NCBI RefSeq assembly: GCF_002014985.1
Contig: NZ_MUXU01000033.1
Coordinates: forward strand, 1-64,000
DNA length: 64,000 nucleotides
DNA from: Moraxella caviae
GTDB lineage: Bacteria; Pseudomonadota; Gammaproteobacteria; Pseudomonadales; Moraxellaceae
Direction of reading: 5' to 3'
In this document: positions 18,193 to 28,300 of the stretch, piece by piece
How positions within the stretch are numbered: position 1 is the first letter of the stretch
How the letters are laid out: each line of letters begins with the position of its first letter
Notes under the pieces: generated by a model
What the model saw: the letters and a program-made list of their open reading frames with translations, nothing else
Told to the model about the DNA's origin: nothing
Database searches by the model: none
Program-made: the position numbers and the translations under genes

Positions 18193-20859
18193 TTATTTTT
18201 GACCTTTGTGGATTTTGTCAGCTTGATCTATCAGCGCCCATACCTTCAAGGTAACACCACATTTTGCGGCATTAGCGCCACCGTAGTAACCACGCATTTT
18301 GTCGCTGTCCTTCTTGCAAGAATGCTCCTGCCCCGGCACGCCAAGTGAAGCCCAAGTTCTAGCAAGTTGCACTTTGGCCTGGCGAGCTGACATACCCTTA
18401 TTGTACATGAAATCACCAATTTTGTACATCATTAGAGCTTCTGCAAATTTATTCTGCACTTCAGGAGTGAATTTCGCAGAATCAGGAAGGCCAGTTAGTT
18501 TTTGTGTATGCTCAAAGGTGTCTTTGATGAACTGGTATCTACCGGCTGCAAATAATCGACTGCAATCGTTTACGCTCCTTGGACGAGATTGCCCGCTACC
18601 ACGATAAACCCTCTTCATCTCCCCCAAAGTCATGTTTGTTAGATTCCAAACACCGCCACTTGGTCGTGAACATACGATTTTTTTACCGATAGTCCCGTTG
18701 TTAGAGGCGTTCCAGCCACCTGCATTGTTAGCTGATTCTGCCAAGAAAATTGTTTGTAACAGTGCTTGTTTGACACCTTCAAGATCTGTAGGCAGAGGGC
18801 CGTTATAAGCACCCATTCCCGGCTCACAATGCACCGCAGATGTAGACCCTGGCGCAGGTAATGATTTAAGACCAGCACCGTATTTCGGATGCGCAGTATC
18901 ACCGTTTGATGCACCAATCGGTTGATATGAGAATCCAAATTCTGCGGCCAGTTTTCTTAGTTCATCATTGACAGCTTTTGCTTGTGCGCGTGCTTGCGCT
19001 TCAGGAATTGCGCGTGAACCTGCCAAACGCTTGACGTTAAAATCGTCCACGATACCTAGCACAACCACATTTGCCACACCAGCATTCTTCAGTGCTTGTA
19101 GCTGATCTCTCACCAGTTTGATTGACTTGTTTCTATATTTTGTGGTCTCAAATGGAACTACTGCGTTATTCGCTTCAAGGCGGTAGTTCGCCAAACTGTT
19201 GGTCAGACCTGTTGAAAGTACAACGGTTTTACCTTTTAGGTGAGGAGCGGCGCTCTTAATCGCAGTATCCAAAATCCATTCGCCAGATTGTCCGCCATAA
19301 GCGTAAGAACCATATTGTTTGCCTGCATTATGACGACCTTTAGGATCGATAGCACCGCCATAACCAACAGCGATAGAATCCCCGATGTAAACAGCACCAT
19401 CAGAAGATACAGTTTCACCAGAGCCAGCAGTAGGAACACATTGCGCGCCACCGCCATACCCACCAATCCACTCATCGCCTGACGCTTCAAGCTTAAGGTC
19501 AATCATGCGTGGCACTGCCCCAGCTTGTGCGGCAATTTGCATGGCTTCAATCTTTTTCTTGTTTTCTTCAAGCGTAGCCATTGTTAGTGTTGCCAGCAGA
19601 CCTTCGATGCGCGTTCTGACTTGCGATGTTTGTTCACGCACGAAGTTTCGTTGTGCAACAATCATCATTTTTTCAGTTTCAAGACCTTTGGTATTGAGTT
19701 TCATCAAATCCCTTTCCCACTGCGCATTACCATATCTGCGCGTGCCAAGCTCAATCACCAGCTCTTTTGGTGATTTTACGGTGATGTCGCCCATTTCCAT
19801 AAGGCTAGGCATATCAGCAAAGTCTTTACCATCATCAACCAACATAAAGCTCGCTAATGTTCTTTGAGAAAGCCACTGACCGCCAACATTATAACCAGCT
19901 GAATCCGCCACCATCGCACCTTCAGCTAATGAACGACGTGCTGCCGCCAGCTCTTCTGGGGTCAAGCCATCACCATTTTCATATTGGGTTTTAAGCTGGT
20001 TGAGATACGTTTTAGGTAGTTCAGCCGTAGGTTTTTTAGCGCCTGCACCAAGTGGTAGGTTTGCGCCGTAAAGGGTGTTGAATTGTGTGCGCCACGAGTT
20101 GCCGTAATACTTTTCATAAGCAGCCCTAGTTTTCACTTTGGTTGAATTGTATAATTGGTCTCGCGGCATGTATGGTGTTGGGTCTGTATTGTATAGCCCT
20201 TTGATGCTTACATTGGAATAAACTTGCCTAGGGCTTAATACCTTTCCGGGATTGTTGGCAGTAATCCATGCACTACGAAGACGTTCTTTTGGAACGCCAT
20301 AATCCATATGAAGATGTACATCATAATTGCCGCCACTACTTCCTTCATATCCCAATACAGTGCCGCGTGTTATGTCTTGTCCGCTTTTAACAGTCGTGCT
20401 GTTTCTCATATGGAGGAAACGAAAACCATCTTGCAACCCTTTACGACGCACAGAAACCCCATTACCACCGGCAGCAAACACACCTGTTCTTACCACTGTA
20501 CCATCATCAATAGCCATCAAGGGTGTGCCTAGTTTGTTGGAAAGGTCAATACCGTAATGGGGACGACCTTCCCTATCCTCGCCAAAACGCCCACCTGAAC
20601 GTTTAAACGCTTCATTAGGCATAATTGCAGTACTCACATTGGGCGGTCTGCCAGTGTTGATGAAATACGCCTGCACTTGTGCGTCTGTGTACTGACCGCC
20701 AGTGGTATTTGGCGCTTTTGGAGCGTCAGCGGTGGACACCACCTTGCTGGTTTGTCCTGAACTGGTATTGGTTGTGGTGCTATTAGCAGCAGCCGATGTG
20801 GCGCATGCGCCAAACAATAAGCATATGCTGATGTACAGTGGATTGAGTCGAAGTTTCAT
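18193..20859 (-). CDS. Exported three-domain peptidoglycan hydrolase (M23 + SGNH + lysozyme-like)
   Basis: 888 residues with an N-terminal signal and a possible lipid-attachment Cys19 (LFGAC, with an unusual Phe at -3). Residues about 80-190 form an M23/LytM endopeptidase: HYGID (H101, D105), FLH (H150) and HLH (H182, H184) supply the zinc and catalytic residues. After a helical linker (about 370-450), residues about 488-660 look like an SGNH hydrolase: IGDS at 492-495 and DTAH at 654-657. Residues about 690-870 resemble a lysozyme or transglycosylase: E708 in FLAES, and AAGRYQF as in lambda-R-type enzymes. The protein could cut peptides, remove ester groups and cut glycan strands. It lies in a tight operon with unknown envelope genes. 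I do not know this architecture from a named protein. Confidence 0.75.
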   Translation of the reverse strand: MKLRLNPLYISICLLFGACATSAAANSTTTNTSSGQTSKVVSTADAPKAPNTTGGQYTDAQVQAYFINTGRPPNVSTAIMPNEAFKRSGGRFGEDREGRPHYGIDLSNKLGTPLMAIDDGTVVRTGVFAAGGNGVSVRRKGLQDGFRFLHMRNSTTVKSGQDITRGTVLGYEGSSGGNYDVHLHMDYGVPKERLRSAWITANNPGKVLSPRQVYSNVSIKGLYNTDPTPYMPRDQLYNSTKVKTRAAYEKYYGNSWRTQFNTLYGANLPLGAGAKKPTAELPKTYLNQLKTQYENGDGLTPEELAAARRSLAEGAMVADSAGYNVGGQWLSQRTLASFMLVDDGKDFADMPSLMEMGDITVKSPKELVIELGTRRYGNAQWERDLMKLNTKGLETEKMMIVAQRNFVREQTSQVRTRIEGLLATLTMATLEENKKKIEAMQIAAQAGAVPRMIDLKLEASGDEWIGGYGGGAQCVPTAGSGETVSSDGAVYIGDSIAVGYGGAIDPKGRHNAGKQYGSYAYGGQSGEWILDTAIKSAAPHLKGKTVVLSTGLTNSLANYRLEANNAVVPFETTKYRNKSIKLVRDQLQALKNAGVANVVVLGIVDDFNVKRLAGSRAIPEAQARAQAKAVNDELRKLAAEFGFSYQPIGASNGDTAHPKYGAGLKSLPAPGSTSAVHCEPGMGAYNGPLPTDLEGVKQALLQTIFLAESANNAGGWNASNNGTIGKKIVCSRPSGGVWNLTNMTLGEMKRVYRGSGQSRPRSVNDCSRLFAAGRYQFIKDTFEHTQKLTGLPDSAKFTPEVQNKFAEALMMYKIGDFMYNKGMSARQAKVQLARTWASLGVPGQEHSCKKDSDKMRGYYGGANAAKCGVTLKVWALIDQADKIHKGQK

Positions 20860-20876
20860 GAGCGCCAGACCTCACA

Positions 20877-21755
20877 TTAGATTTCTACAACTATTGGCTT
20901 GCCCTGCTTTTCAAGTTCATACATTTGATCTTCTGTTTTTTGTAATCTGTCGATGTATTCTTGAGAAATTGGGATGTGATAACGATTTTTTAACATTTGC
21001 AAAGCCAATGTATTGCTGACTTTTAGCGTTTCTCTGGCATTGTCAAATGTGATTTTTTGGGCATCAATCAAGCCCTGATTAAAAAGTGTGTGCGCCAAAA
21101 TGTCTGGGTGGGGAACATAGCCTAAAGCATAAGGCAGTTCATCGTTGGCAACCAATCCAGCAACGGGCGCTGGTGTTAAAGTGGATTTAAATAAGCTTAT
21201 ATCACCAAAATACTGATAAAGCATGTGCGGTGTCTCGCCATCGCAAATAACTGGCGTAGCTGGCATGTGCTGCGCATCTATGGTGACAGCAAAATCAAAA
21301 GGCAATAACAGTGTCAAGGTGTCTTCTTTGTATAGCTCGTAGTCTTTGCTTAGCGTGTTATGATACCCAAAAAGACGACTAAAAGTGGCGTAGTTTTCGC
21401 CAGAAATTGCCATTGCTAAAACAAAAACACCGTCGTGCGCTATGTGTTGCTGTGCCTTTTCATCAAAACTTGTCGGGTTTTGTTGGTAAAACAAACCTGT
21501 TTTACCCATGTCGCCCTTTTGAATGTCGCGAAAATGAATGCTGCCATCCTTTAAGAACTCTTCTAGGTAAAACATGCAATCAAGATAGGCAAACGCATCA
21601 AAGCCAATGTTTTGTATGGCTGCTTGCATGAGTTTTTTATTGCCGAGCAGATTTGCTTTGGTTTGCGCTTGCAAGCGCTTAACCAATTCTGACACATTGT
21701 CATTGCCAAAGTGATGAACGCTGTTTTGCGAACGTACTAAATCAGAAACCGCCAA
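20877..21755 (-). CDS. Protein of unknown function, envelope operon
   Basis: About 292 residues, soluble by composition, with no signal peptide, membrane segment or motif I recognise. The start is uncertain. A TTG at 21755 has AAGGG eight bases upstream; a TTG at 21776 would add seven residues but has no ribosome site. Either way the start overlaps the end of the preceding gene, so the two are probably translationally coupled. The next gene, the 888-residue hydrolase, starts 17 bases after the stop. The C-terminus is Lys/Glu-rich and helical. Confidence 0.6.
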   Translation of the reverse strand: MAVSDLVRSQNSVHHFGNDNVSELVKRLQAQTKANLLGNKKLMQAAIQNIGFDAFAYLDCMFYLEEFLKDGSIHFRDIQKGDMGKTGLFYQQNPTSFDEKAQQHIAHDGVFVLAMAISGENYATFSRLFGYHNTLSKDYELYKEDTLTLLLPFDFAVTIDAQHMPATPVICDGETPHMLYQYFGDISLFKSTLTPAPVAGLVANDELPYALGYVPHPDILAHTLFNQGLIDAQKITFDNARETLKVSNTLALQMLKNRYHIPISQEYIDRLQKTEDQMYELEKQGKPIVVEI

Positions 21756-22344
21756 CAGACATACCCTTTTTACCAACTATTTGTGATTGCTTAAGAATGG
21801 GTGCGCACACTTCTTGAATGGCAGTGCACACCATCACTTCTTGGTCTGTACCATCTTGAGCAATTTCAATGCGTTTTTCACCCAAGCCTAAAGTAAAAAA
21901 ACTGATTTTGCCCGAAGTGAGCTTTTCCCACAGTTCATTTGAACGTATTGGAAAACTTAGAATGTATGGATTAAGCTTGTAATCGCCAGCGATGACTTCA
22001 TACATTTGGATTGCCAAATGCTGATTACGACCTTCTAAGATAGCGATTTTTGGTTTTAAGGGCTTAATCATATCCCATAAGTTTTCTTGTAATAAAAAAG
22101 CGATGAATGTCGTACCATTGGGCGCTTTGCCCAAAGCGATGGCACTGCCCTGCACGATCTTATCGGGCATGACAGTACCTGCCACTTCAGAATGCCGTAC
22201 GGGCTGTAATGTGTTATGGCAGCCGATATGATGGCCTAGCCTAGCAGCCGCTATCAAGTGCGTGCTCTCGAGCTTGGTTCTTTTTTCTGCAATCGCCTTA
22301 ATTTCAGCAATTTGCGCTGCGTCATTTCTTGAGATGGCAGACAT
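21742..22344 (-). CDS. Protein of unknown function, envelope operon
   Basis: 200 residues from the ATG at 22344, which has AAAGGA upstream; an in-frame upstream start at 22377 would overlap the preceding gene. The N-terminus is charged and helical (RNDAAQIAEIKAIAEKRTKL). A hydrophobic alpha/beta core follows (PKIAILEGRNQHLAIQMYEV). No signal peptide or recognised motif, so probably cytoplasmic. It lies 17 bases after the membrane protein gene and overlaps the next gene. Confidence 0.6.
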   Translation of the reverse strand: MSAISRNDAAQIAEIKAIAEKRTKLESTHLIAAARLGHHIGCHNTLQPVRHSEVAGTVMPDKIVQGSAIALGKAPNGTTFIAFLLQENLWDMIKPLKPKIAILEGRNQHLAIQMYEVIAGDYKLNPYILSFPIRSNELWEKLTSGKISFFTLGLGEKRIEIAQDGTDQEVMVCTAIQEVCAPILKQSQIVGKKGMSVGGF

Positions 22345-22361
22345 TCTATCGCGTTCCTTTG

Positions 22362-23255
22362 TTAGTGAACCAAGCAACCTAAGTCTTGGCTTGGCGCACT
22401 TGGATCAATACCCATTTCTTGTAGCATTTGCATGGTTGTATCGTGCGTTACACGCGCCATAGCGTCGCTGTTCACCGTGCCATGCCCATTGCTTACAAGA
22501 TGCTCTGGCGTGCTTATATGGCTTGTCTGCGTTGCTGTAGCGCTTGATTTGGCTTTTGGCGACGCATGGGCGCTACCAAATAAACTTTGGAAAACCATAA
22601 CGACAATCAATGTGGTTAAAACACTGAGCAAGACAGATCCACCGACAAGCAGTTTTGTCGGTAAAATCTCAAAAAACTCTTTGACAGACAGTTTTTTACT
22701 TGACGCTGATTGCATCATTTCGCCATTCATGACACCATGAGTGGCTGCTGTTGGCAAATCTGTCTGCTCTTGCGTTATTTGTGATTTGCTATGTGCTGAT
22801 ACACCTCTTAATGATGCTTTAGCAAAAATAGGGACTTGTCGCCAAATCCGGGCAACTTCAAAGGTTACATCATCAATATCCACGTCTGGTTCATTATCCA
22901 CCATAGGGAATGCGTACACTGGCGTGATTTTATGTGCCTCACCATTTAGGCGTAGCATTACTGTGCCTGTTACTAGTGCAATCGGTTCTTTATAGTCGTC
23001 TGGTGTTGTCTCGATGAATTTATCAAAGCCTGAGATTTCCACCTTTAAGTCAGCGATGGCGGTTTTTGGAACAGCGTGTATAATGGGCGTTGTATATTCA
23101 TGCTCCTGACTGCCTGTAGCAATAGTGAGTAGTGCTATGTCTGAACTGCCATCATCTGTTTGCTCAAGCGTTACCGATACATTGACACTAGGGCTTGTCG
23201 TGAATGTACCATTGAATGATTTGAGCGTTTTGTTTTCTTCAATTTGATTAGTCAT
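22362..23255 (-). CDS. Single-pass membrane protein of unknown function, envelope operon
   Basis: 297 residues with one transmembrane segment at about 205-227 (KLLVGGSVLLSVLTTLIVVM). The N-terminal 200 residues are beta-rich and acidic and probably cytoplasmic; a Ser/Thr/Ala/His-rich segment and a short tail follow the membrane span. The ATG at 23255 has AGGTGG upstream and is preferred over a GTG nine bases earlier. It starts 16 bases after the disulfide isomerase-like gene. The topology, with one anchor linking a cytoplasmic domain to a periplasmic tail, is that of a connector in an envelope machine, but no homology is claimed. Confidence 0.65.
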   Translation of the reverse strand: MTNQIEENKTLKSFNGTFTTSPSVNVSVTLEQTDDGSSDIALLTIATGSQEHEYTTPIIHAVPKTAIADLKVEISGFDKFIETTPDDYKEPIALVTGTVMLRLNGEAHKITPVYAFPMVDNEPDVDIDDVTFEVARIWRQVPIFAKASLRGVSAHSKSQITQEQTDLPTAATHGVMNGEMMQSASSKKLSVKEFFEILPTKLLVGGSVLLSVLTTLIVVMVFQSLFGSAHASPKAKSSATATQTSHISTPEHLVSNGHGTVNSDAMARVTHDTTMQMLQEMGIDPSAPSQDLGCLVH

Positions 23256-23271
23256 TTGTGCCACCTGCTAT

Positions 23272-24237
23272 TTATTCGCGATCACCAAAAATTTGAGAGT
23301 ATAGTGGCTCGCTGTGTGGGCCTACTACGAATCGGGTTTGCCCGTCATTATCCACATAAACTGCTGAAGGAACGCCTACACCCGCGTTTGGACCATTAAA
23401 GTTGTGTGCCAATTCAATAAGTGCTTGCAAGTTAGTATGCACTTGTGCCGCTTGCTCTGGTGTTACACTGTCCACGCCCGGATGTGTGTGGTTGAACATG
23501 CTGTCTAAATCAGAACTATTTTTTAATGACAAGCCAGCAGCAGCAACTTTCATGGTGTCGGAATTATCCCCACCTCGATTGCCCAGTGCCACGGTTGGTA
23601 GCCACTTAATAGTGCGGCCAGACGCTTTAATATCGCGTGTTTTGTCAAATAGGCTGTGGCAGTACGGGCAACGCGGATCATAAAAGACGTATACGGTATC
23701 TTCCATCTTTTTAGATGAATCTTCTTTGTAGCCGCCTAGTTGGTCTACTTGCTCTAGGATATTGCCCATATCAACTTCAGCAGCTGGCGAGTGTTCGCCT
23801 GTCGCATTTGCGTTATCACTGCCTTGTTCAGCGTATTTATCAAAAACAAGCGGAAGTTTTTCTTTGGCGTGATACACTGGACCATTAAATAAGAAGCGTC
23901 CGTTGTTTGGCGCATAAACAATAAATTCACCGTCTGGGCTGTCTAATAGGAACTCTGTCATGCCATTTTTGGTAGTTTTGTCTTTAATCGTACCGTGTTC
24001 TTCTAGTACTGAATCAAGTTGGCTGTTTGGCATCAAAAAAGGAAGACCAGTATAACCACCTACCAAATAACCTGATACACCAAAAATACCTGCCGCAAGA
24101 ATCGCTGAAGTCAATTTGGACTTGATGAATGATTTTTTTGATGTTGTGATATTATCAATGGTATTTACCGTTTGTTCGGCTTGCACTGTTTGTGGTGTGG
24201 TTTGAATGGTTTTTTCTGATTTGCGTTGGATTGCCAT
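23272..24237 (-). CDS. Membrane-anchored DsbC/DsbG-like thiol-disulfide protein
   Basis: 321 residues, first gene of the six-gene operon. A membrane anchor at about 42-62 (LTSAILAAGIFGVSGYLVGG) is followed by a periplasmic domain with the thioredoxin-fold sequence YVFYDPRCPYCHSLFD (CPYC at 190-193) and a candidate cis-Pro loop GVGVPSAVYVD. This is the DsbC/DsbG pattern, but the protein is tethered and not freely periplasmic. Such proteins are often encoded with secretion or conjugation systems whose parts need disulfides. The ATG at 24237 follows AGGAAACACT; the frame is open further upstream without a ribosome site. Confidence 0.82.
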   Translation of the reverse strand: MAIQRKSEKTIQTTPQTVQAEQTVNTIDNITTSKKSFIKSKLTSAILAAGIFGVSGYLVGGYTGLPFLMPNSQLDSVLEEHGTIKDKTTKNGMTEFLLDSPDGEFIVYAPNNGRFLFNGPVYHAKEKLPLVFDKYAEQGSDNANATGEHSPAAEVDMGNILEQVDQLGGYKEDSSKKMEDTVYVFYDPRCPYCHSLFDKTRDIKASGRTIKWLPTVALGNRGGDNSDTMKVAAAGLSLKNSSDLDSMFNHTHPGVDSVTPEQAAQVHTNLQALIELAHNFNGPNAGVGVPSAVYVDNDGQTRFVVGPHSEPLYSQIFGDRE

Positions 24238-24413
24238 AGTGTTTCCTATAAGGACGAAAAGAAAATGAAGACAGATATTAGCTATTCTAAACACTATATT
24301 AAGATATGTCAATAAGTGGTATGGCTTGCTGGGAGATTTTGTGCAGAAAAAACTCCGCCTGCCACATTTGGACTGTAGCAAGCGGAAGTCTGACCGATTG
24401 TTTGGCTTGCTGG

Positions 24414-25178
24414 CTAGAATTTTACATAGTAAGCCAGCTTGTATTCGCGATGTTTTGGCTCGTAACTGGTATATCTAACACCATCATCACGCGTTCCTTC
24501 AAAAATATCGCCTTTGGGTGATTCGCGGTAGCTAAGACTTACGCCATGGGTTTTGTTATTGCTGTGTTTTTCACCAAAGACAGTGATTCCTTTACCATCG
24601 TTTTGTTCTAAACGACCAGCATGTTTTCCTTTATACCAAAAATTTCTTTTTATGGTGTGGTTGTATTGCGCGCCAACTGTGAAATCCTCACCTTTATAGG
24701 CTAAGCCAATCACTGCGTCAGCTGCCACCTCAACGCGATGATTGCCGCTTTGAAACTCTGCAAACAGTTCTGCACCTGCAGATGGCTTTAAGCCAGTGGT
24801 GGTTGTTTTGGTGATAAGTGCGCGCTGCGTTGCGTTGATTTTGACAAGGGTTTTGGTATCAGAGTAATACGGTTTATCTTTGTCAACATTGCCGGTCATA
24901 TGAACACGACCTTTGTACCGCCCTACTGCTACGCCATACAAGGAATCGGTTTGTAATTCTACCGCACTTAATGGGCGTGTGGTATGAATGCCTTGCGTAA
25001 AGTGTACCATGCGTTTGCCTACGAACTTAGTGTCGTCGTCAAGCGTCTCCAGAAAGTCGCTATAAATGTAATTGCGACTGTATTCTTTACTATTGTTTGT
25101 GGCGTGTGCTTGAGCGATGACAAAGAATGACAGCGCGATGATTACAAATGCTTGTAAGTTTCGGAAAATGGACTTCAT
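24414..25178 (-). CDS. Probable small outer-membrane beta-barrel protein
   Basis: 254 residues. A signal peptide (MKSIFRNLQAFVIIALSFFV, then IAQAHA) precedes a mature region of alternating polar and hydrophobic strands (VEVAADAVIGLAYKGEDFTV, HGVSLSYRES) and a C-terminal YKLAYYVKF whose final Phe is the usual outer-membrane insertion signal. No named family recognised. It lies 176 bases upstream of the six-gene operon on the same strand and may be transcribed separately. GGAG precedes the ATG. Confidence 0.62.
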   Translation of the reverse strand: MKSIFRNLQAFVIIALSFFVIAQAHATNNSKEYSRNYIYSDFLETLDDDTKFVGKRMVHFTQGIHTTRPLSAVELQTDSLYGVAVGRYKGRVHMTGNVDKDKPYYSDTKTLVKINATQRALITKTTTTGLKPSAGAELFAEFQSGNHRVEVAADAVIGLAYKGEDFTVGAQYNHTIKRNFWYKGKHAGRLEQNDGKGITVFGEKHSNNKTHGVSLSYRESPKGDIFEGTRDDGVRYTSYEPKHREYKLAYYVKF

Positions 25179-25292
25179 CTTGAATCTCCTTTTGATTAGG
25201 TTTGTCTATAGATTAAGAATAAACCTAAAGGAGAAAACAAAAAGAAAACACTATACCCAAACCCCTGCGCGCGATAGCAGCGCTTTCAAGGT

Positions 25293-25327
25293 CAAAAAAG
25301 ACCCCCAGTCCGTTAAGGCTGGGGGTT
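25293..25327 (-). terminator. Terminator for the trimeric autotransporter gene
   Basis: On the minus strand, ACCCCCAG and CTGGGGGT arms with a loop of about ten bases, followed by TCTTTTTTG, some 40 bases after the stop at 25369. Confidence 0.8.
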
Positions 25328-25368
25328 TGTTGTGCGCCCGAGGTATAGCGCGCAACATGGTTTGCTGA

Positions 25369-28300
25369 TTACCAGAACCAGCCAACACCTACGCTGCCTG
25401 ATACGTTTTTCTCTGTATTAGCAGCTAGAGTGGCTTTCACGCCCCACTTACCGCCATCAGATAGCGCATTCACGCCAAACGCAATGGCTTGTTTGCTGCC
25501 GTTTTGACCGATAGCAACAGAAGCGTTTGATTGACCTGCACGATAACTTTGTAGCAAGCCAGCTACTGCCATAGCAGAAGCGCCTTGAGCTTCTAGTTTA
25601 TCGTCAAGCTCGCCAAATCTGCGCTCATGTGCGTCTAGGCGATTGTTTACATCACCAAAACGGCTGTCCACATAGGTTTGGTCTGCTTTGCCGTCAATTT
25701 TTGCCAAGGCGGCTTTAGTCATGTCTGATAGATCTACGGTTTGAACAGTGGTGTTGTTCGGACCAGCAGTGTTCGTCAAAGACAGATATTCAGAACCTAC
25801 TTCTGTGGTGTTATTGTGCGCATTCACAGTGTAGATAGACTGACCGTTCTCGCCTTTAGTTTCTACAACGCTTGCGATATTGGTACCTGCCTTAACTTCC
25901 GTCTTAGCAGCTTTAACTTCTCTGTCTACATAGGTTTTGTCTGCCTTATTGGCAACATCATCAAGTACAGCTTTGCTCTTGTCTGACAAATCTAGGACGT
26001 ACTTAGTGGTGTTATCGCCCATATCTACGCCTTCAACAGTAACATAATCAGAACCTGCGTCACTGGTTGAACCTTTGGCGTTTACGGTGTAGATAGACTG
26101 GCCATCTGCGCCTTTAGTCTCAACAATACCAGCGATGTTAGAGCCAGCTTTGACTTGTGATTTGGCAGCTTTGATTGCCGCATCTTGCAAGGCATTCTTA
26201 GCGTCTACGTCAGCTGTATAGGCTTTTTTGTCTACTTCAGCTAAAGTATCTTTGGTTTTTTGATCCAAAGCTACGGTATAGATAGACTGACCGTTTGCAC
26301 CAGCGCCTTCAGACACAGCAATGCCATCACCTTGCTTAACTTCAGTCTTGGCTGCTCTAATTGCGTCATCTTGTGCTTTGTCGGTTGCGGCTTGTTCTTG
26401 AACTACAGTGTGCAGTTGTGAGCCATTGATAGCATCTTTTGATTCAGCTGAGATGTCGCCATCTTTCACATTCGTCAATGCTACAGGTTCAGCCGCGCCA
26501 TCACCGCCAAGTGTTACAGAAGTCTTGTCTTTGCTGTCATACTTAACGGCAATGCCGTCAAGCTCTGCAATGTCATCGGCATTTTTGTCGATTGCCGCAT
26601 CTTGCAAGGCATTCTTAGCGTCTACGTCAGCTGTATAGGCTTTGTTTTTCACATCATCAAGTACAGCTTTGCTCTTGTCTGACAAATCTAGGACGTACTT
26701 AGTGGTGTTATCGCCCATATCTACGCCTTCAACAGTAACATAATCAGAACCTGCGTCACTGGTTGAACCTTTGGCGTTTACGGTGTAGATAGACTGGCCA
26801 TCTGCGCCAGTGGTTTGAGTTACACTTGCGATATTAGTGCCTGCAGCAACTTCAGTTTTTGCGGCTTTAATGTCGCTGTCTTGTCTGCTGTTTTCACTAT
26901 CAACGTAGTCTTTATCAGCTTTTTTCTCAACCTGCGCCAAAGTATCTTTGGTTTTTTGATCCAAAGCTACGGTGTAGATAGACTGACCGTTTGCACCAGT
27001 GCCTTCAGACACAGCAATGCCATCACCTTGCTTAACTTCAGTCTTGGCAGCAGCAATCGCTCTGTCTTGTTCTGCATTTTTAGCGTCATTCGCTGCATTA
27101 TAAGCATCTTGTGCCGCTTTATTAGCGTCTACCTTAACGTTTAGATTGTTGACCGCTGTGTTAGTTTCGTGTAGCTGTGAACCATTGATAGCATCTGTAC
27201 TGTCAGCTGAAATATCGCCAGCTTGTACGTTGGTTAGCTTCACTGGAGCAGTTGCGCCAACACCACCAAACGTTACTGACGTTTTGCTTGGGTCATCATA
27301 TTTAACCAAGTTGTCATCAATCAAAGACACGGTATACACAGACTGACCGTTTGCACCTGTTCTTTCAGTTACATTGATACCATTGCCTTTAGCTACTTCA
27401 GTCTTGGCAGCAGTAATCGCTTTATCCTGCGCATCGTTCTTAGCGTCATTTTCTTTGTTGTACTGCGCTTGGGCGTCATTCACAATATCTTGAGCAGCTT
27501 TGTTAGCATCTACTTTGATATTTAGTGTATTGATGGCAGTGTTTGTTCCATGCAATTGTGAGCCGTTAATAGCGTCGGTACTGGTAGCAGAGACCTCGCC
27601 TGCGCCTACATTTTTAATTTGGCGCTTGATGGTTTCCGAGCCGATTGACAACGCACCTACATTTTCAGTTCCTGATACCACATTATAGGTTGTACCTGCG
27701 ATGGTATTTGTGGTTACGACTGCATTTGTTGCCGAAACAGCATTAGAGCCTATAGCAACTGAGCCATTGTGTACAGCTTTCGCGTTATCACCAATTGCAA
27801 TCACTTGTCTAACTGTAGGTTTGTAAGCAAGAAATTCCGAATTGGTTTGAGGTCTAGGTATGCTGAGGCTTTTCTTGATAACCTCAAGATCTGTCACTTC
27901 TTTCCCATTTATATCAGTCCAAGAGCCAGCACCAGCAATGGCGTTTGCGCCAAGTGCAATTGCCGAATGAGAGAGAGCTTGTGCGTCTTCACCTATAGCC
28001 ACAGATGCTCTACCAGTCGCTAAAGATCGAATGCCCAAAGCAGCTGATGCGGGACCAAAGGTAATGTTACTAGCGCCCGCAGCTAATGAATTACTGCCAG
28101 AAGCGATATTTGAAGCACCTAAAGAAAAGGCATTTGAACCTGAAGCGATTGTTCTAAACCCATATGCAAAACTTCTACTTGCGTTTGCTTGCGATTCATT
28201 TCCACCAACAAAAGAAGCATTCCCTACAGCGGTATTTTCTTCACCCAACGCTACAGCATATCGACCAATCGCATTTGTTTCTTTGCCAGCAGCAAAAGAA

